NCBI GenBank assembly: GCA_033398695.1
Contig: CM065811.1
Span: 116,607,501-116,671,500, forward strand
Source: Orobanche coerulescens
Lineage: Eukaryota; Streptophyta; Magnoliopsida; Lamiales; Orobanchaceae
Direction: 5' to 3'
DNA: 64,000 bases
Shown here: piece after piece, positions 22,380-34,400 of the stretch
How the letters are laid out: every line of letters starts with the position of its first letter
How positions within the stretch are numbered: position 1 is the first letter of the stretch
Made by a program: the position numbers and the translations under genes
Notes under the pieces: generated by a model
What the model was told of the DNA's origin: nothing
Database searches by the model: none
What the model saw: only the letters and a program-made list of their open reading frames with translations

Positions 22380-25149
22380 TGTAATACCCGTAATTTCGAT
22401 TTCCGGTAATTTCTTTTTTTCGGCGGAAGTCCATTTTGACGACTCGCTCATGATCGTTTCGTCATTATGAGAATGATTAATTCAACACTTTTTGACATCC
22501 GAGTTCGTTTCGGTTCCGTTTTATTGAGTTCCGTGCTTTTTAGCGACTTTTCCGCACTTGAGTTCGATTCTTGCGAATCTCATTCAAAACTGCTGTTTCG
22601 AGTTTCCCGTAAGTCCGTTTAACTTTGTTAGACGTGTTGTGAACTTCGGTTTGGTTATTCGATCACGTATCGTGATTTTCGGGCGTTTTGGGCCATTTTC
22701 GTAATTTCTCAAAGTTTGGGGTAATTACTTTCCGTTGTCGAATTTCGAGCCTTCGGGTGGTCGGAATCGTGTGTTCTCTTAGTGCTCGAATTTGTCTTTG
22801 CGAGTACTTCGTAACCGTATCTTCAATTCGTATTCAGGTTCGGGTTTCGGGGTCGTTCGGGCCGTCGGAGTTGGCCCCGGCCGAGTCATGGCCGAGCAGT
22901 CTGGGCCCAGGCCGGCACTGGCTGAGTTATGGCCGGTAGTGCTCAGCAGTTACGTACGTAAGGCCGGTTACGTACGTAAGGCCCTGTTCGGTAATGTACG
23001 TAACGTTTCCGGCATTTCTAGGCAGCGAGTTCGGCCATGGCCGGTTACGTACGTAAGCCATGGCCGATTACATACGTAAAGCGGCCGGCAGGCTGCCTAT
23101 ATAAGGCCAGCAGACGTTTTCTTCAGCCATTTTCTCACTCGTTTTCGTCCCTTCTGCGGCTGGAGCTTGGTTAATCATGGAGGCATGTTGTTATACAATG
23201 AATCCATGAAGTTTTGAGGTTCATATCATCAATCATCCGTCCTATAACATCCTTTGATCGAGCAAATAAGGTCATATTTTCTAGAAATCTAATTTTGGGG
23301 ATTTTGAGTATTTTGTTCGATTTCGTCCGTTTAATCCGATTTAACTTAGGATTGTGATGGATTGATGATTATTTAGATGTATTATATCATTTCCTTTATT
23401 ATTCCATGGTTGGATCGTATCGATTCGTTGTATTGGTCGAGTTCTTGATCGACACCTTGAAGGTGTCCGGTAGAATGTCATAGAGGGATTTTTGGACGTT
23501 CTACGATTATTCTTCCTCGTATGATTGTTCATTTATTAATTATATGTTATTAGGGTCGAGTTTCTTGCGAAGAAACCGAGTTGAACCCTTCCGTTTGTTG
23601 TCGTCTTCCTTTTCGATAGCATCGGGCGTTTCGAAGCTTTCCGGTCGAGCCGTGTTCGTCGGAGTGCTTGCTCGCAGTATCGAGGCAAGTATCTTGCCCA
23701 TACATTTCATGTTTAGTTGACATAATTCTTGATAAATGATTTTATGCGAAATCCAATGTTTAATGAATGTAAAGAGGGATTGGTATGTTCTCGATAAATG
23801 TTGTCTTTCAACGATAATTCGTATACTTCCTGAATATGTGTTCTCGGAATATGTGTGTTGGTTTTGTATGTTTAAAGATAATATGATCTTTCGAGTGAGT
23901 TAATAGACCATAATCCTTTTTCAGGGATTACGTATTGTTATTGTGTACTTGTTCGGTAAGAACGTAATGTGTGTGATATTAGTTGTTACTCCTTGAAAGG
24001 AGGTTGTGACGCTTAATGTTGTTTGGCTTCATAAGTGATTATTGTTGTGTGCTTGATGCATGTGATGTGCATCCGGGTATGATTGTTGAATCTCTGGGAT
24101 CCATACTTGCTAGTATGGGTCGGGCGTGACCGTAGGGTTCAAATCGGGTATGTCTTGCGGGGACTCTGAGGTTCGTGGCTTGTTAGCCCGATGCCGAGAT
24201 AACTTGTGGGGTTATCATCGAGTATGTCTTGCGGGGACTCCGAGGTTCGTGGCTTGTTAGCACGATGCCGGGATAACTTATGGTTGTGGTTTGGTTAAGT
24301 ACGTATTTGTGCTCGTAGTAACGTGACTGTTGTTACGTTGACATGTGATTTGATATAGTTTCCCTGTGGGTTATTCACTCGGGTTTGTTCTACGGGAGCA
24401 TCTGGGGTCCGTGGCTTGCTAGCACGGGACGCGAATAATCTGTGGAAACAGGTTGTTATGGTATGATCGGGTCATGGACCCCGTGTGTTGTTATCGTAAC
24501 ATTGTTTTGGTAAAATGACTTTTGGGCTGTGTCCCTAAATGTTTTCGAAAGGCTTGAGAATTCTTAAATCCCAATGTATTCAAAACTCCCGAGATCGTAA
24601 AATGTTTTTCACAAGATGTATATCGGGTTTACCCTATCTTTCGATTTAATCGTTTGGTTAAGTGATTCACCTCGGGAAGTATGTTTACGATTAACATGTT
24701 ACGTGGAGTATGATATGTATGGCTCGTTTTCGTATTTTATACTTGCACTAACAAAACAGTGGAGTTTTGCTAACCCCCGAGTATTCGGGGGGTGGATGTC
24801 TGTTTTTGCATTCAGGTTTGGGAGCATAACACAGGGTCAGCATGAAGGATAATGAAAGATGAACGATACTAATCACACGAGGATCCGTATGATGTCATTG
24901 GTTTAGTTATAGTTTATTTTCCGCTGCTGTGTTCTTTCCCGTTGTATGGGAGTGTGTTGTATTCGACCCCTGCGTGGGCATGTATTGTAATTGAGTTGTA
25001 TGTTTTTATTGAAAGGACAGATCGGTCTACTGAGTTTTTTTAGCCTTAAAGGCATTGTCGAGTTGTTCGTCTGTTGTTACCAGCCTGGTAGATCCTTGAG
25101 GAAAGGTTCTACGGCGTGTAATATCCCTGAGCGGATTGGGGGTGTTACA
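22380..25149 (+). repeat. LTR A of the gag-only array
   Basis: 2,770 bp, TGTAATACCCG to GGGGGTGTTACA. Palindromes TTACGTACGTAA lie at 22949-23081 and the TATA box at 23098-23105. Two copies of a ggtatgtcttgcggggact segment (about 24145 and 24220) form an inner repeat. It differs from LTRs B and C at many sites where those two agree, often as A or T against G or C. Confidence 0.9.
22949..23105 (+). promoter_or_regulatory. U3 promoter region of LTR A: ACGTACGT palindromes and TATA box
   Basis: Perfect TTACGTACGTAA at 22949-22960, 22967-22978 and 23045-23056, with near copies at about 22992 and 23069, then TATATAAG at 23098-23105. The same layout recurs in LTR B (TATA 28927-28934) and LTR C (palindromes 45387-45500, TATA 45518-45525). 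Confidence 0.6.
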
Positions 25150-26313
25150 TAAATGGTATCAGAGCTTAGGTTGTGGAAACCTAGGCTGTTGGGTATAGTT
25201 GTATCTGTTGAGTTTTGTCTCGTCGGATTTTCTCTGACTGAGTCGTGTCACGACGCGTCGTCTGAGTTTGTTGGTCGTGATTAGTATCATGAGCGATCAT
25301 CATCTTCGTGCGACCTGTGGATGTAAGTCTCCCTTCTTTGTGTTGAGCCTCGTGTGGCATGAGCTATTTTTATGATTATTTTTTAAGTGACGGAATCCTC
25401 TTATGGATTTTGATTTCTTGATATGTGGTTATTTGACCCTCATATTTCGTTCATATGAGGAGTAGTGTTGCTGGATTGTGCATGTTTGACTTTATTTCTT
25501 TTATCCGCTGCGTGAGTTCTTTTCTAATGGCTTTCGGCATTTTACCGACTGAATTTTATTTCGAAAATCGATTCCCTTAACCGAGTTTTTGGCATTGTGG
25601 CCTTGATCGTTTTGGCGAAATTCTTATGACGGTATTTAGCATGTTGTAAATGACTTTTGTGAGTTTTTGAAACATTACCGTCAGCGGCCATTTTGGCATT
25701 TTTGTAAATGGTTTTTAGTCTGGTGGGTTCCGGCGCGGGACCTACGACGCTATGATATTCCGTGTAATTACTTGAAATTTTGGGCATTCTAGCCCATTGA
25801 ATTATCTTTGAAAACCTTGAGTATCTTAGAAAATAAATTTCGAGACGTACTTTTAAAATGAATTATTTTCTCGTGGTACATCCTAGGTGCCACAATATGT
25901 TTCAAAATTCTTCTACCTCGAGGACCCAAAATGTTTTGAGATATTTTCAATGTTTTATAAACACTTTTACTTAGACCCGAGGGTCGAATATTTCTGAAAG
26001 TTTTTCACCAAAAGAAAAGTGTCCTCATTTTTGTTCAAACGCAAGATGATTTTGAAAGTCTCGACAATGATGTCTGTCCAACTTTTTGTAAAGTGATACT
26101 CAAGATCAACTAGTGTTTCCAAAATTTTTCTTTCAAAAGGTGGTTGTTTCGTGATGTTTAGTAACTGTATGTTGGATATCTTTCGGACTGCTGAGGTCGC
26201 CGAATGATACCGTCATTGCTGGGGTGTTTGTATGTGTGTTGCTTTACGATGATAATCGTTGTAAGTGTTGCATGTTATGATTTTCTGTTGTGCTGAGTGG
26301 TTGCATATTCAGT
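25150..26313 (+). other. Leader of gag-only copy A, with primer-binding site
   Basis: TGGTATCAGAGC (25154-25165), the Met-tRNA-type primer site, starts four bases after the LTR. The rest up to the gag ATG has no coding sequence I can support. The tract about 25780-26110 recurs in copy B and, diverged, at about 51640-52010. Confidence 0.75.
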
Positions 26314-27311
26314 ATGCCGAGGGGCAGAGGCCGTGGTCGTGGCGACCAGATGCGTGATCGGGATCATGCTGCCGGTGATGGTATTGGTATTGGTGTTGCT
26401 ACTATTTTGCAGCAGGTAGCTACACAGATGACTCAGTTGACTCAGCGATTCAGCGCGTTCTGCAGAGGTGACCTGCACCGGCAAATCAGTGGCTTTGGGA
26501 GGTGATTAGTATGAACCCCCCTCGATTCGCCGGTGTTGCGGATGCGTTGGGCTGGGATGGTTGGCTTTTCCAGTTGGGAAAGATATTCGAGGCTGTCGAT
26601 TGTCCTGAAGAGCGGAGGGTACCCGTTGCGCAGTACCTTCTTGATAAAGATGCCGCTAATTAGTGGGAAGCTGTTAAGCCTCGTGATCGTGATGTCACGT
26701 GGGCGGAGTTCCATGCATTGATGGAAGCTGAGTTCTGCCCGAAACCGATTAGAGAGCAGAGGATTCACGAATTTTATTTGGCAGAGCCGCAGGATATTTC
26801 AGTGTCACAGGCTATCATCGACTATAGCAAACAACTCAGTTATGTGCGAGATCGGGTGAGAACCGAGGAAGTGAGGATCTTTCATTTTGACACACGAATG
26901 AAGCCAGAGATTCACGAGTATATGTCAGGACTCACTTGCACTTCGTTGAGGGACTACCAAGATCGAGTCTTGGCCCGTGAACTAGCTCCATCATCATCGT
27001 AGCGTGTGCCCGAGTCGAAGAAGCAGAGGAAGTCCGATGACCTTGTGGACAGTGCAGGAGCTCGTGGTTCTAGTTCGCAATGTCGTAGTCTTTCTGTTGT
27101 GAAGCTCTGTCGCTCGTTACGTGGGACTAAGAGTTCCAAGTCGTCTGCTTTGACTCCTGGTAAAGCCAGGAGGTGTTTTAACAGCAATGTGGCGGGGCAT
27201 GTCCGTGCACATTGTCCTTCTCCGCTAGTAACGTGTTACAAGTGCGGGCTTGAGGGACACCGGGTTCAGTTTTGCGAGTTAGTTGCCCAACCTTCTGAGG
27301 CACGGACTTGA
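26314..27311 (+). pseudogene. gag of gag-only copy A
   Basis: It starts at ATG 26314 with MPRGRGRGRG, a basic start common in Tekay gag. After an indel at about 26460-26510 the frame carries the gag capsid domain (about 26511-26880: WLFQLGKIFE, QYLLDKDA, REQRIHEFYLAEP, VSQAIIDYSKQLSYV). Two zinc knuckles close it at about 27172-27275. The first has lost its second Cys (CFNSN against CFNCN in copy B); the second, CYKCGLEGHRVQFC, is intact. In-frame TAGs lie at about 26662 and 26999. The end PSEART plus stop at 27311 matches the position where Tekay gag passes into protease, so pol is missing from exactly there. Confidence 0.82.
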
Positions 27312-28218
27312 GCACTAATATCAAGACCGGCTCCGAGGAGTCCCTGAGGAGCGTGGTCTATCAGTTGTATGTTATGTTATTTCCTTACCTTGTTGTTTCG
27401 AATTTCGGAAATTAACTTCTATTCGAAGTGGATTGGATTTTAAACTTCTGTATTTTCGACTCTGTCGACTCGTTTATGTTCGTTGACATTTTCTGAGCTT
27501 GTCCTGCCCCTTGCTTTTGTTGATCGAACGAGTGTGGTATTGTTTCGGAATAACTCATTTGTCGTTGTGACTTTTCAATTGCTATTCCCTTTCCTGTGGA
27601 TCTTATGTGAATGCACATCCTGTTGTTTTCACCAGATCATATATTTTCTCGAGTCTATATGTGAACCTTGGAGTTGTTTAAATTTTATTGTTCTTCGTGA
27701 TTTGGAATCGGACATGATTGTTCGATTTTTGTTGTCTTGATTGTTTGATTGTTCGGTTTTTGATCTCGTTTCGTGATTGTTGGACGTTCAGGCTCCTTCA
27801 TAATTCCCTTAAGTTCGGGAAATTAGTCTCGTTTTCGATCTTCCAACCCTTGGGCGGTGGAATTCCGTATTTGTTCAGCGATTGGCTCGCGTTTTGATTG
27901 ATGTACCGTTGGGTTGGTCAATCGTATTGATTTTCGTTCGTTGTGTTTTGTGATTGTTCGGATAATTGACTTGATTGTATTATCCGTTTGATGACACTTG
28001 TCACTTGTTGGTTTTATTATATCCCTAACGGCGACGTTGTGTTGGTCGTCGTGGAGCGTGTTTTCACGCCGTATATTCCTTTGCGTTGCTTGTAACGTTT
28101 CGCCGATGGGCGTAAGTTACGCATTTCTTGTGTTTCTCATTAAGTTTTCCTGGCGGGATATTGCTTCTCCCTACTTGTTTTAAGTTTCGGGACGAAACTT
28201 CTTTTAAGGAGGGTAGAA
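27312..28218 (+). other. 3' noncoding region of gag-only copy A
   Basis: About 0.9 kb without coding sequence joins the end of gag to LTR B; no protease, reverse transcriptase or integrase remnants are visible. It ends with the hairpin agtttcgggacgaaact (about 28185-28201) and the purine tract aaggagggtag, as in Tekay elements. Confidence 0.75.
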
Positions 28219-29280
28219 TGTAATACTCGTAATTTTGATTTCCGGTAATTTCTTTTTTTGGCGGAGGTCTGTTTTGACGACTCGCTCATGACCGTTTCGT
28301 CATTCTGAGAATGATTAATTCTACACTTTTTGACATCCGAGTTTGTTTCGGTGCCGTTTTGTTGAGTTCCGTGCTTTTTAGCGACTTTTCCGCACTTGAG
28401 TTCGATTCTTGCGAATCTCGGTCAAAACTGCTGTTTTGAGTTTCCCGTAAGTCCGTTTAACTTTGTTAGACGTGTTGTGAACTTCGGTTTGGTTATTCGA
28501 TCACGTATCGTGATTTTCGGGCGTTTTGGGCCATTTTCGTAATTTCCCAAAGTTTGTGGTAATTACTTTCCGTTGTCGAATTTTGATCCTTCGGGTGGTC
28601 GGAATCGTGTGTTCTCTTAGTGCTCGAATTCGTCTTTGCGAGTACTTCGTAACCGTATCTTCGATTCATATTCAGGTTCGGGTTTCGGGGTCGTTCGGGC
28701 CGTCGGAGTTGGCCCCGGCCGAGTCATGGCCAGGCGATGCAGGCCTGTGCCGGCCTTTGGTCGAGTTACTGGCCGGTAGTGCTCGGCGATTCGTCGTAAG
28801 GCGATTCGTCGTAAGGCCCGACGGTAACGTCGTAATGTTTCCGCATTTCTAGCGTGAGTTCGGCCATGGCCGGTTACGTACGTAAGCCATGGCCGATTAC
28901 GTACGTAAAGCAGCCGGCAGGCTGCCTATATAAGGCCAGCAGACGTTTTCTTCAGCCATTTTCTCACTCGTTTTCTTCCCTTCTGCGGATGGAGCTTGGT
29001 TAATCATGGAGGCATGTTGTTATACAATGAATCCATGAAGTTTTGAGGTTCATATCATCAATCATCCGTCCTATAACATCCTTTGATCGAGCGAATCGGG
29101 TCAGATTTTCTAGAAATCTAATTTTGTGGATTTTGGGTATTTTGTTCGATTTCGTCCGTTTAATCCGATTTAACTTAGGATTGTGATGGATTGATGATTA
29201 TTTAGATGTATTATATCATTTCCTTTATTATTCCATGGTTGGATCGTATCGATTCGTTGTTTTGGTTGAGTTCTTGATTG
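28219..29280 (+). repeat. LTR B of the gag-only array, first part
   Basis: Begins TGTAATACTCG. Its palindrome cluster (about 28785-28910) is partly degraded: the first two palindromes read ttcgtcgtaag instead of ttacgtacgtaag. It is cut at 29280 by Sirevirus-2; gattg (29276-29280) is the target duplication. Confidence 0.88.
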
Positions 29281-29357
29281 TGTAGGTCACAAGTCGTCCA
29301 GGAACAAGTCTAGAGGGGGGGTGAATAGACTTGTACCTGGACGACTTGTGACCTACA
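29281..29357 (+). repeat. U5-derived hairpin replacing the 5' LTR of Sirevirus-2
   Basis: The left arm (29281-29310) begins tgtaggtcacaagtcgtcca and is the exact reverse complement of the last 30 bp of the 3' LTR. The right arm (29328-29357) is the same sequence in direct orientation with one mismatch. The 17-bp loop, tagagggggggtgaata, is also the reverse complement of the 3' LTR next to that end, with 7 G where the LTR has 14 C. The right arm joins the primer site as a normal U5 end would. Confidence 0.92.
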
Positions 29358-29359
29358 AG

Positions 29360-29371
29360 TGGTATCAGAGC
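29360..29371 (+). other. Primer-binding site of Sirevirus-2
   Basis: TGGTATCAGAGC, the perfect complement of the plant initiator Met-tRNA 3' end, two bases after the hairpin. Confidence 0.88.
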
Positions 29372-29480
29372 GGTTGGTTCATTTATTTCACGAACCAGAT
29401 CTATATTAGATATATATATCTTAACTCTAACTTTATAATGGAACACATGCACTCTAGACTCCTGTCTTTTCGGTTGTAGT

Positions 29481-31485
29481 ATGATCATGGAAGATAAGAA
29501 TGCAGCACACTTATCTTCAATTCATGACGACATGTGGTGCATCATTGAAGACGGTCCATTCATCTTTGAAAAGGACAACACGGTAGGAGATCGCACTGGG
29601 AGGCCGAGAAAGATTCCTAAGAAGAGAACGGAGTGACCCCGAAGAGAGAAAGATGGCCAATCTTGACAACCGGGCCGTAGATGTGTTATATCAAACTCTT
29701 GACAAATCCACCATGGTCAAGATCAAAAGCGTAAGAATGCCAAAGAAATTTGGGACACATTAGCTCTAATGTGTGAAGGAATGGAGCGATCAAGAAAAAC
29801 AAGTCACAATTGCTATCCAAAAATTTGACAACTTTAAAATGAAGAATGGTGAATCTATAGATCAAGTGGACACAAGGTTCACGAAATTATCAATGAGATC
29901 AACTCCACGGGCAAAACCTATGGCAACAGGAAATGGCACTAAAGGTCCTCGAGATCTCTCAACCCCGAATGGAGCATGAAGGCCGTAGCCATGAGAGAGT
30001 CCAAGGACTGAATAAAATAAATATTCGAGGCTGTTTTACGTCGAAGGCTTACGAGTTCGAACTTCCAAGTTCATCCTCAACTGAGCCTGCAGAGAAGGGA
30101 ATCGCATTTGCAGCCGAGTCCCCTGCCAAGAGCCTATCTGATGTGAAACCTCCAAATCCACTAGATTTTGAGGAAGAAATGGCTTTCATAATGCAAAGGT
30201 TCAGCAATTTCAGAAAGAACTACTCCAAGTATAAGAAAAACTACAAGGAGAATCCAAGAAGGAACCAGAAGGCTGGAAGCTGGAAAGTTGAATGCTACAA
30301 CTGTCACAAAATAGGACACATCCAAATGGATTGTCCCGAGCTCAAGAAGGACGAAACCAAGAAGGAGGTGGGCAGAAAGGAAGACAGAAGAAAAGCTCTC
30401 ATCGGAGAAGACCAGGAACATGTCGAATCTAGCGGCGGTTTCTTTTCTGATGAAGACGAGGAGTATGATTGCCTGATGGCAAACTTAGCTGATGAAGAGG
30501 TAACTTATAAACCCACCGGTTCAAATAATAGCTCAGCCATGTCACAAGATATGGATCTACATGAATCGGTAAATCAGCTATTTAAAGATTTTGAAACACT
30601 CAAATCTGCAAACCAAGTCAGACAAGAGAGAAGACTCAGCTGCAAGATGAGAATAGGCAGCTGAAAAATGATTTCGAAAAACTCAGCCTAGATTTAAATA
30701 AGGTTGAGACAACTACAGCTGACTTTAAAAACCAGGCAAGTGTCAATACAGCTGAGATAGACCGGCTAAACATTTTACTTAAAGAAAATTCAGCTGCACT
30801 TGCTCATGCCAAAGCTGAGTTTACTAAGCTGGCACAGATAAATAAAACTCAGGCGCAGAAATAACCTCCCTGAAGGCGTCTTCAACTCTGGGCGAATTGT
30901 GTACTTATAAAAGGTCACTATATACCAAATCAGGCCTTGGATATGATTCTCACACTCCCTCTAGTTCTGAAACCAAGTTTATCAAGGGAGAAACAATAGT
31001 CTCGATTGCGAGCTGTGTATAAACCGATATTCAAAAACAGCAACGGCCAAGTCAACGTCTAGCTGCGGTCAATGTTACACTGCATGACCACCTAGACAGG
31101 CGACTAGCGATGGCGAGCAAAAGCGGCGGCCAGACAACATGTCCACTATTACCAACAACTCCCCAAAAATAGATTTCATAATGGGAGGGGCAGATGGAAA
31201 CCTCAAGGTTATCCTAATTACCAAAATGAACAAGTGTGGAGACCACAGAGGTTTAATAAATGGTCTCAGCCTAGATTTAGAAATGGCCCACACTATCAAA
31301 ATTTTGAGGAATATCCGGTATACAATCCAACCAGAAGATTCAGACCTCGACCACAGACACCTTATAAGGGTTATATTAATAATAATAACAATTTCAATAA
31401 TCCAAGGAGAAATCAATTCTCCAGGAAACCGACTAACCCCAAAGGACCCACACAAATTTGGGTACCTAAATCTCTGCTTGTTTAA
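29481..31485 (+). pseudogene. Sirevirus-2 gag
   Basis: ATG at 29481 (or 29487). The first segment has SIHDDMW and IEDGP, the usual opening of Copia gag of this type, then a TGA at about 29634. Later segments in other frames read WSDQEKQVTIAIQKFDNFKMKNGES (about 29780-29855), and from 29933 a long frame to 30664. A zinc knuckle CYNCHKIGHIQMDC sits at about 30294-30335, then a Lys/Glu-rich acidic part. From 30665 to 30865 another frame gives a coiled-coil-like stretch, and about 31240-31485 an Asn/Arg-rich linker ending in IWVPKS, shared with Sirevirus-1. Gag packages the RNA. At least three shifts and one stop. Confidence 0.82.
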
Positions 31486-34400
31486 TTGCAGAAAAGGTGG
31501 AAGGACTACAACCACATCTCCTCAAGCTCAAATTTCAGAGGTGAAGAATGGTTTGTAGACTCTGGATGCTCGAAGCATATGACCGGAAACAAGAAGATGC
31601 TGACCAAATACATCAAAGAAAGAGGTCCCGATGTAACCTTTGGAGATAGCTCTAGAGGACAGACAAAAGGCTTTGGAGAGCTGCACCGAGGAAACATTGT
31701 CATATCCAAAGTTCATTATGTCAAAGGGCTCAAGTACAACCTCCTAAGCATAAGTTAGTTCTGTGACGAGAAGAATCTAGTAGTCTTCACCATCTTGAAG
31801 TGTATGGTGATAGACATCTTATCTGGAGAAATAAAGCTACAAGGATTCAGAAGAAGAGATGTCTACATGATTGATTGGAACACAGGAACACCTAACTCCT
31901 GTTTTCTATCCAAGACAGTAGCTGAGAATGGATGGCTGTGGCACAAAAGACTATGTCACCTAAGCTTCAAAGCCATCAACAAGATTAGCTCTCAGAAGCT
32001 GGTCAGAGGACTTCCAAATGAAGCATTCAAAAAGGAAGCACTCTGTGATGCATGTCAGAAGGGAAAGCAGACCAAGGCATCGTTCAAGCCAGTTCAGCCT
32101 ACAACGCTCACAACAAGGATCTTAGATCTACTCCACATGGATCTATTTGGTCCTATCCAGCCAAGGACTTTGAGCGGCCGAAAGCATGCTCTTGTAATAG
32201 TAGATGATTATTCAAGGTACACTTGGATCATTTTTCTATACAAGAAAAGTGAAACCCTGACAAAGTTACCTGAGCTGCTGAGAAGGATCCAGAATGAGAA
32301 ATCCCTCTCCATAATCAAGATCAGATCAGACAGAGGAGGAGAGTTTCTCAACAAGGCGATAATCGATTCAAATGATCGAGAATGGGATCCAAGATGAGCT
32401 CTCTGCGGCCAGACGCCCACAGTAATGGTGTTCTTTGAAAGAAGGAACAGAACCCTGAAGGAAGCAGCAAGGTCTATGATTGCAGAAGTGGACCTACCCA
32501 AAAGGTTCTGGGCTGAAGATGTCAACACAGCCTGTCACACCCAGAATAGGAGTATGATAGTAGGGAGACATGGCAAAACTCCCTATGAGGTTTGGAATAG
32601 TAGAACTCCTACTGTTGCTTACTTTCATGTTTTTGGTTGTAAGTGTTTCATCCACAACAACGGTAAAACACAGCTAAATGCCTTTGATGCTAAAACTGAT
32701 GACGGTCTCTTTATGGGATACTCCCAAAGAAGCAAGGCATATAGAGTTTTTAATAAAAGAACCTTAGTTGTGGAGGAAACACCCCATGTTGTTTTTGATG
32801 AATCTACCATTGAGTACAGGAAACAACCTGAGCTAATTGAGAAAAAGCTCAAGTCAGCAACCCTTGAAGAAGTCATTATACATGACACTGGAATGGTGGA
32901 CTCACTGCACTCACTGATGACCCAACCGCAGTGGCCAAGACCCAATCGCAGACGACAGATCAAGAAACCTATCTCGATCCAGCTTGCCGCGGAAGAAGAC
33001 CCAAATGGAGCCGACAAAGACTCATCTGCAGATCGTAACCAACTGCAGATGACAAGGCGGTAGCTGATCCAGCTTGCATACCGTAACCCGGTGATGCAGA
33101 TAATCACCAGAACAATCCAACAGGGGGAACAAACCCAGAAGAGGACGATATCCCCAAATGGCTCAAGGATCACCCAATTCAGCAAATTATCGGAAAGTTG
33201 ACTGATGGAGTTAAGACGAGACAGTCAACCCTACCAGCAGGAATGGCGATGTTCTCATGTTTCATGTCGCAAATTGAACCTAAAACTACAGAACAAGCCT
33301 TGGAAGATTATTCATGGATTAATGCCATGCAAGAGGAATTAGAGCAGATGGAAAGAAACAAAGTTTGGGAACTAACAGACAGACCTGATCACAATAAAGT
33401 TATTGGCACCAAATGGGTGTATAAAAACAAGAGTGATGAAGACGGAGCTGTTGTTAGGAATAAAGTCAGGCTCGTAGCAAAAGGCTATGCACAGTGTGAG
33501 GGAATAGACTTTGATGAAACCTATGCACCTGTTGCAAGACTAGAGGCCATCAGACTATTCCTCGCATATGCTGCATTCAAGGACTTTGAAGTCTACCAGA
33601 TGGATGTAAAAAGTGCTTTTCTAAACGGAATCCTAGAACAAGAAGTCTATGTAGAGCAACCCCCAGGTTTTGTCAAAGGAGACAAAGTCTATAAACTGTT
33701 GAAGGCTCTGTATGGACTCAAGCAAGCACCAAGAGCGTGGTATGAAACACTGTATGTGTTTATTGAGAAAAATGGATTTTGCAAAGGAAAAGTGGACAAG
33801 ACCCTATTCAGAGTGGAGCACGAGGGCCACATATTAATAGTCCAGATTTATGTGGATGACATCATATTCGGGTCAACCAATCCAGAGCTATGCGTGAAAT
33901 TCTCCAACCTCATGCAAGGAGAATTTGAGATGAGTATGATGGGAAAGCTTAACTTCTTTCTCGGATTACAAGTTAAGCAGATGGAAAAAGGAATTTTCAT
34001 CAACCAAGCAAAGTATACTAGAGATCTTATCAAGAGATATGGAATGGAATCAGCCAAGCCCGCAAGAATTCCAATGAGCACAAGTACTCACCTGGATGCA
34101 GACGAGGCACGCATATCAGTGGACTCAACCCACTACAGAGGACTCATCGGATCTCTTTTGTACCTCACTGCAAGTAGGCCAGACATATCATATGCCGTTG
34201 GAGTTTGTGCAAGATTCCAGTCCAAGCCGAAGCAATCACACCTAGATGCAGCCAAGAGAATAATTAAGTACCTAAAGTCTACAATTAATGTTGGACTATG
34301 GTATCCCAAGGATGACAACTTCGTGCTATCAGGATACTCAGATGCGGATTTCGCGGGATGCAAAATCAACAGGAAGAGCACTAGTGGAACGTGTCAATTC

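Noticed and set aside
25542..25787. Minus-strand 81-codon frame conserved in both gag-only copies (also 42161-42406)
   Set aside because: The two copies are recent duplicates, so any frame looks conserved; no known motif and no start context.
29281..29357. A separate MITE inserted before Sirevirus-2
   Set aside because: Both arms and the loop are the U5 end of this same element, and a single target duplication encloses hairpin and element together.
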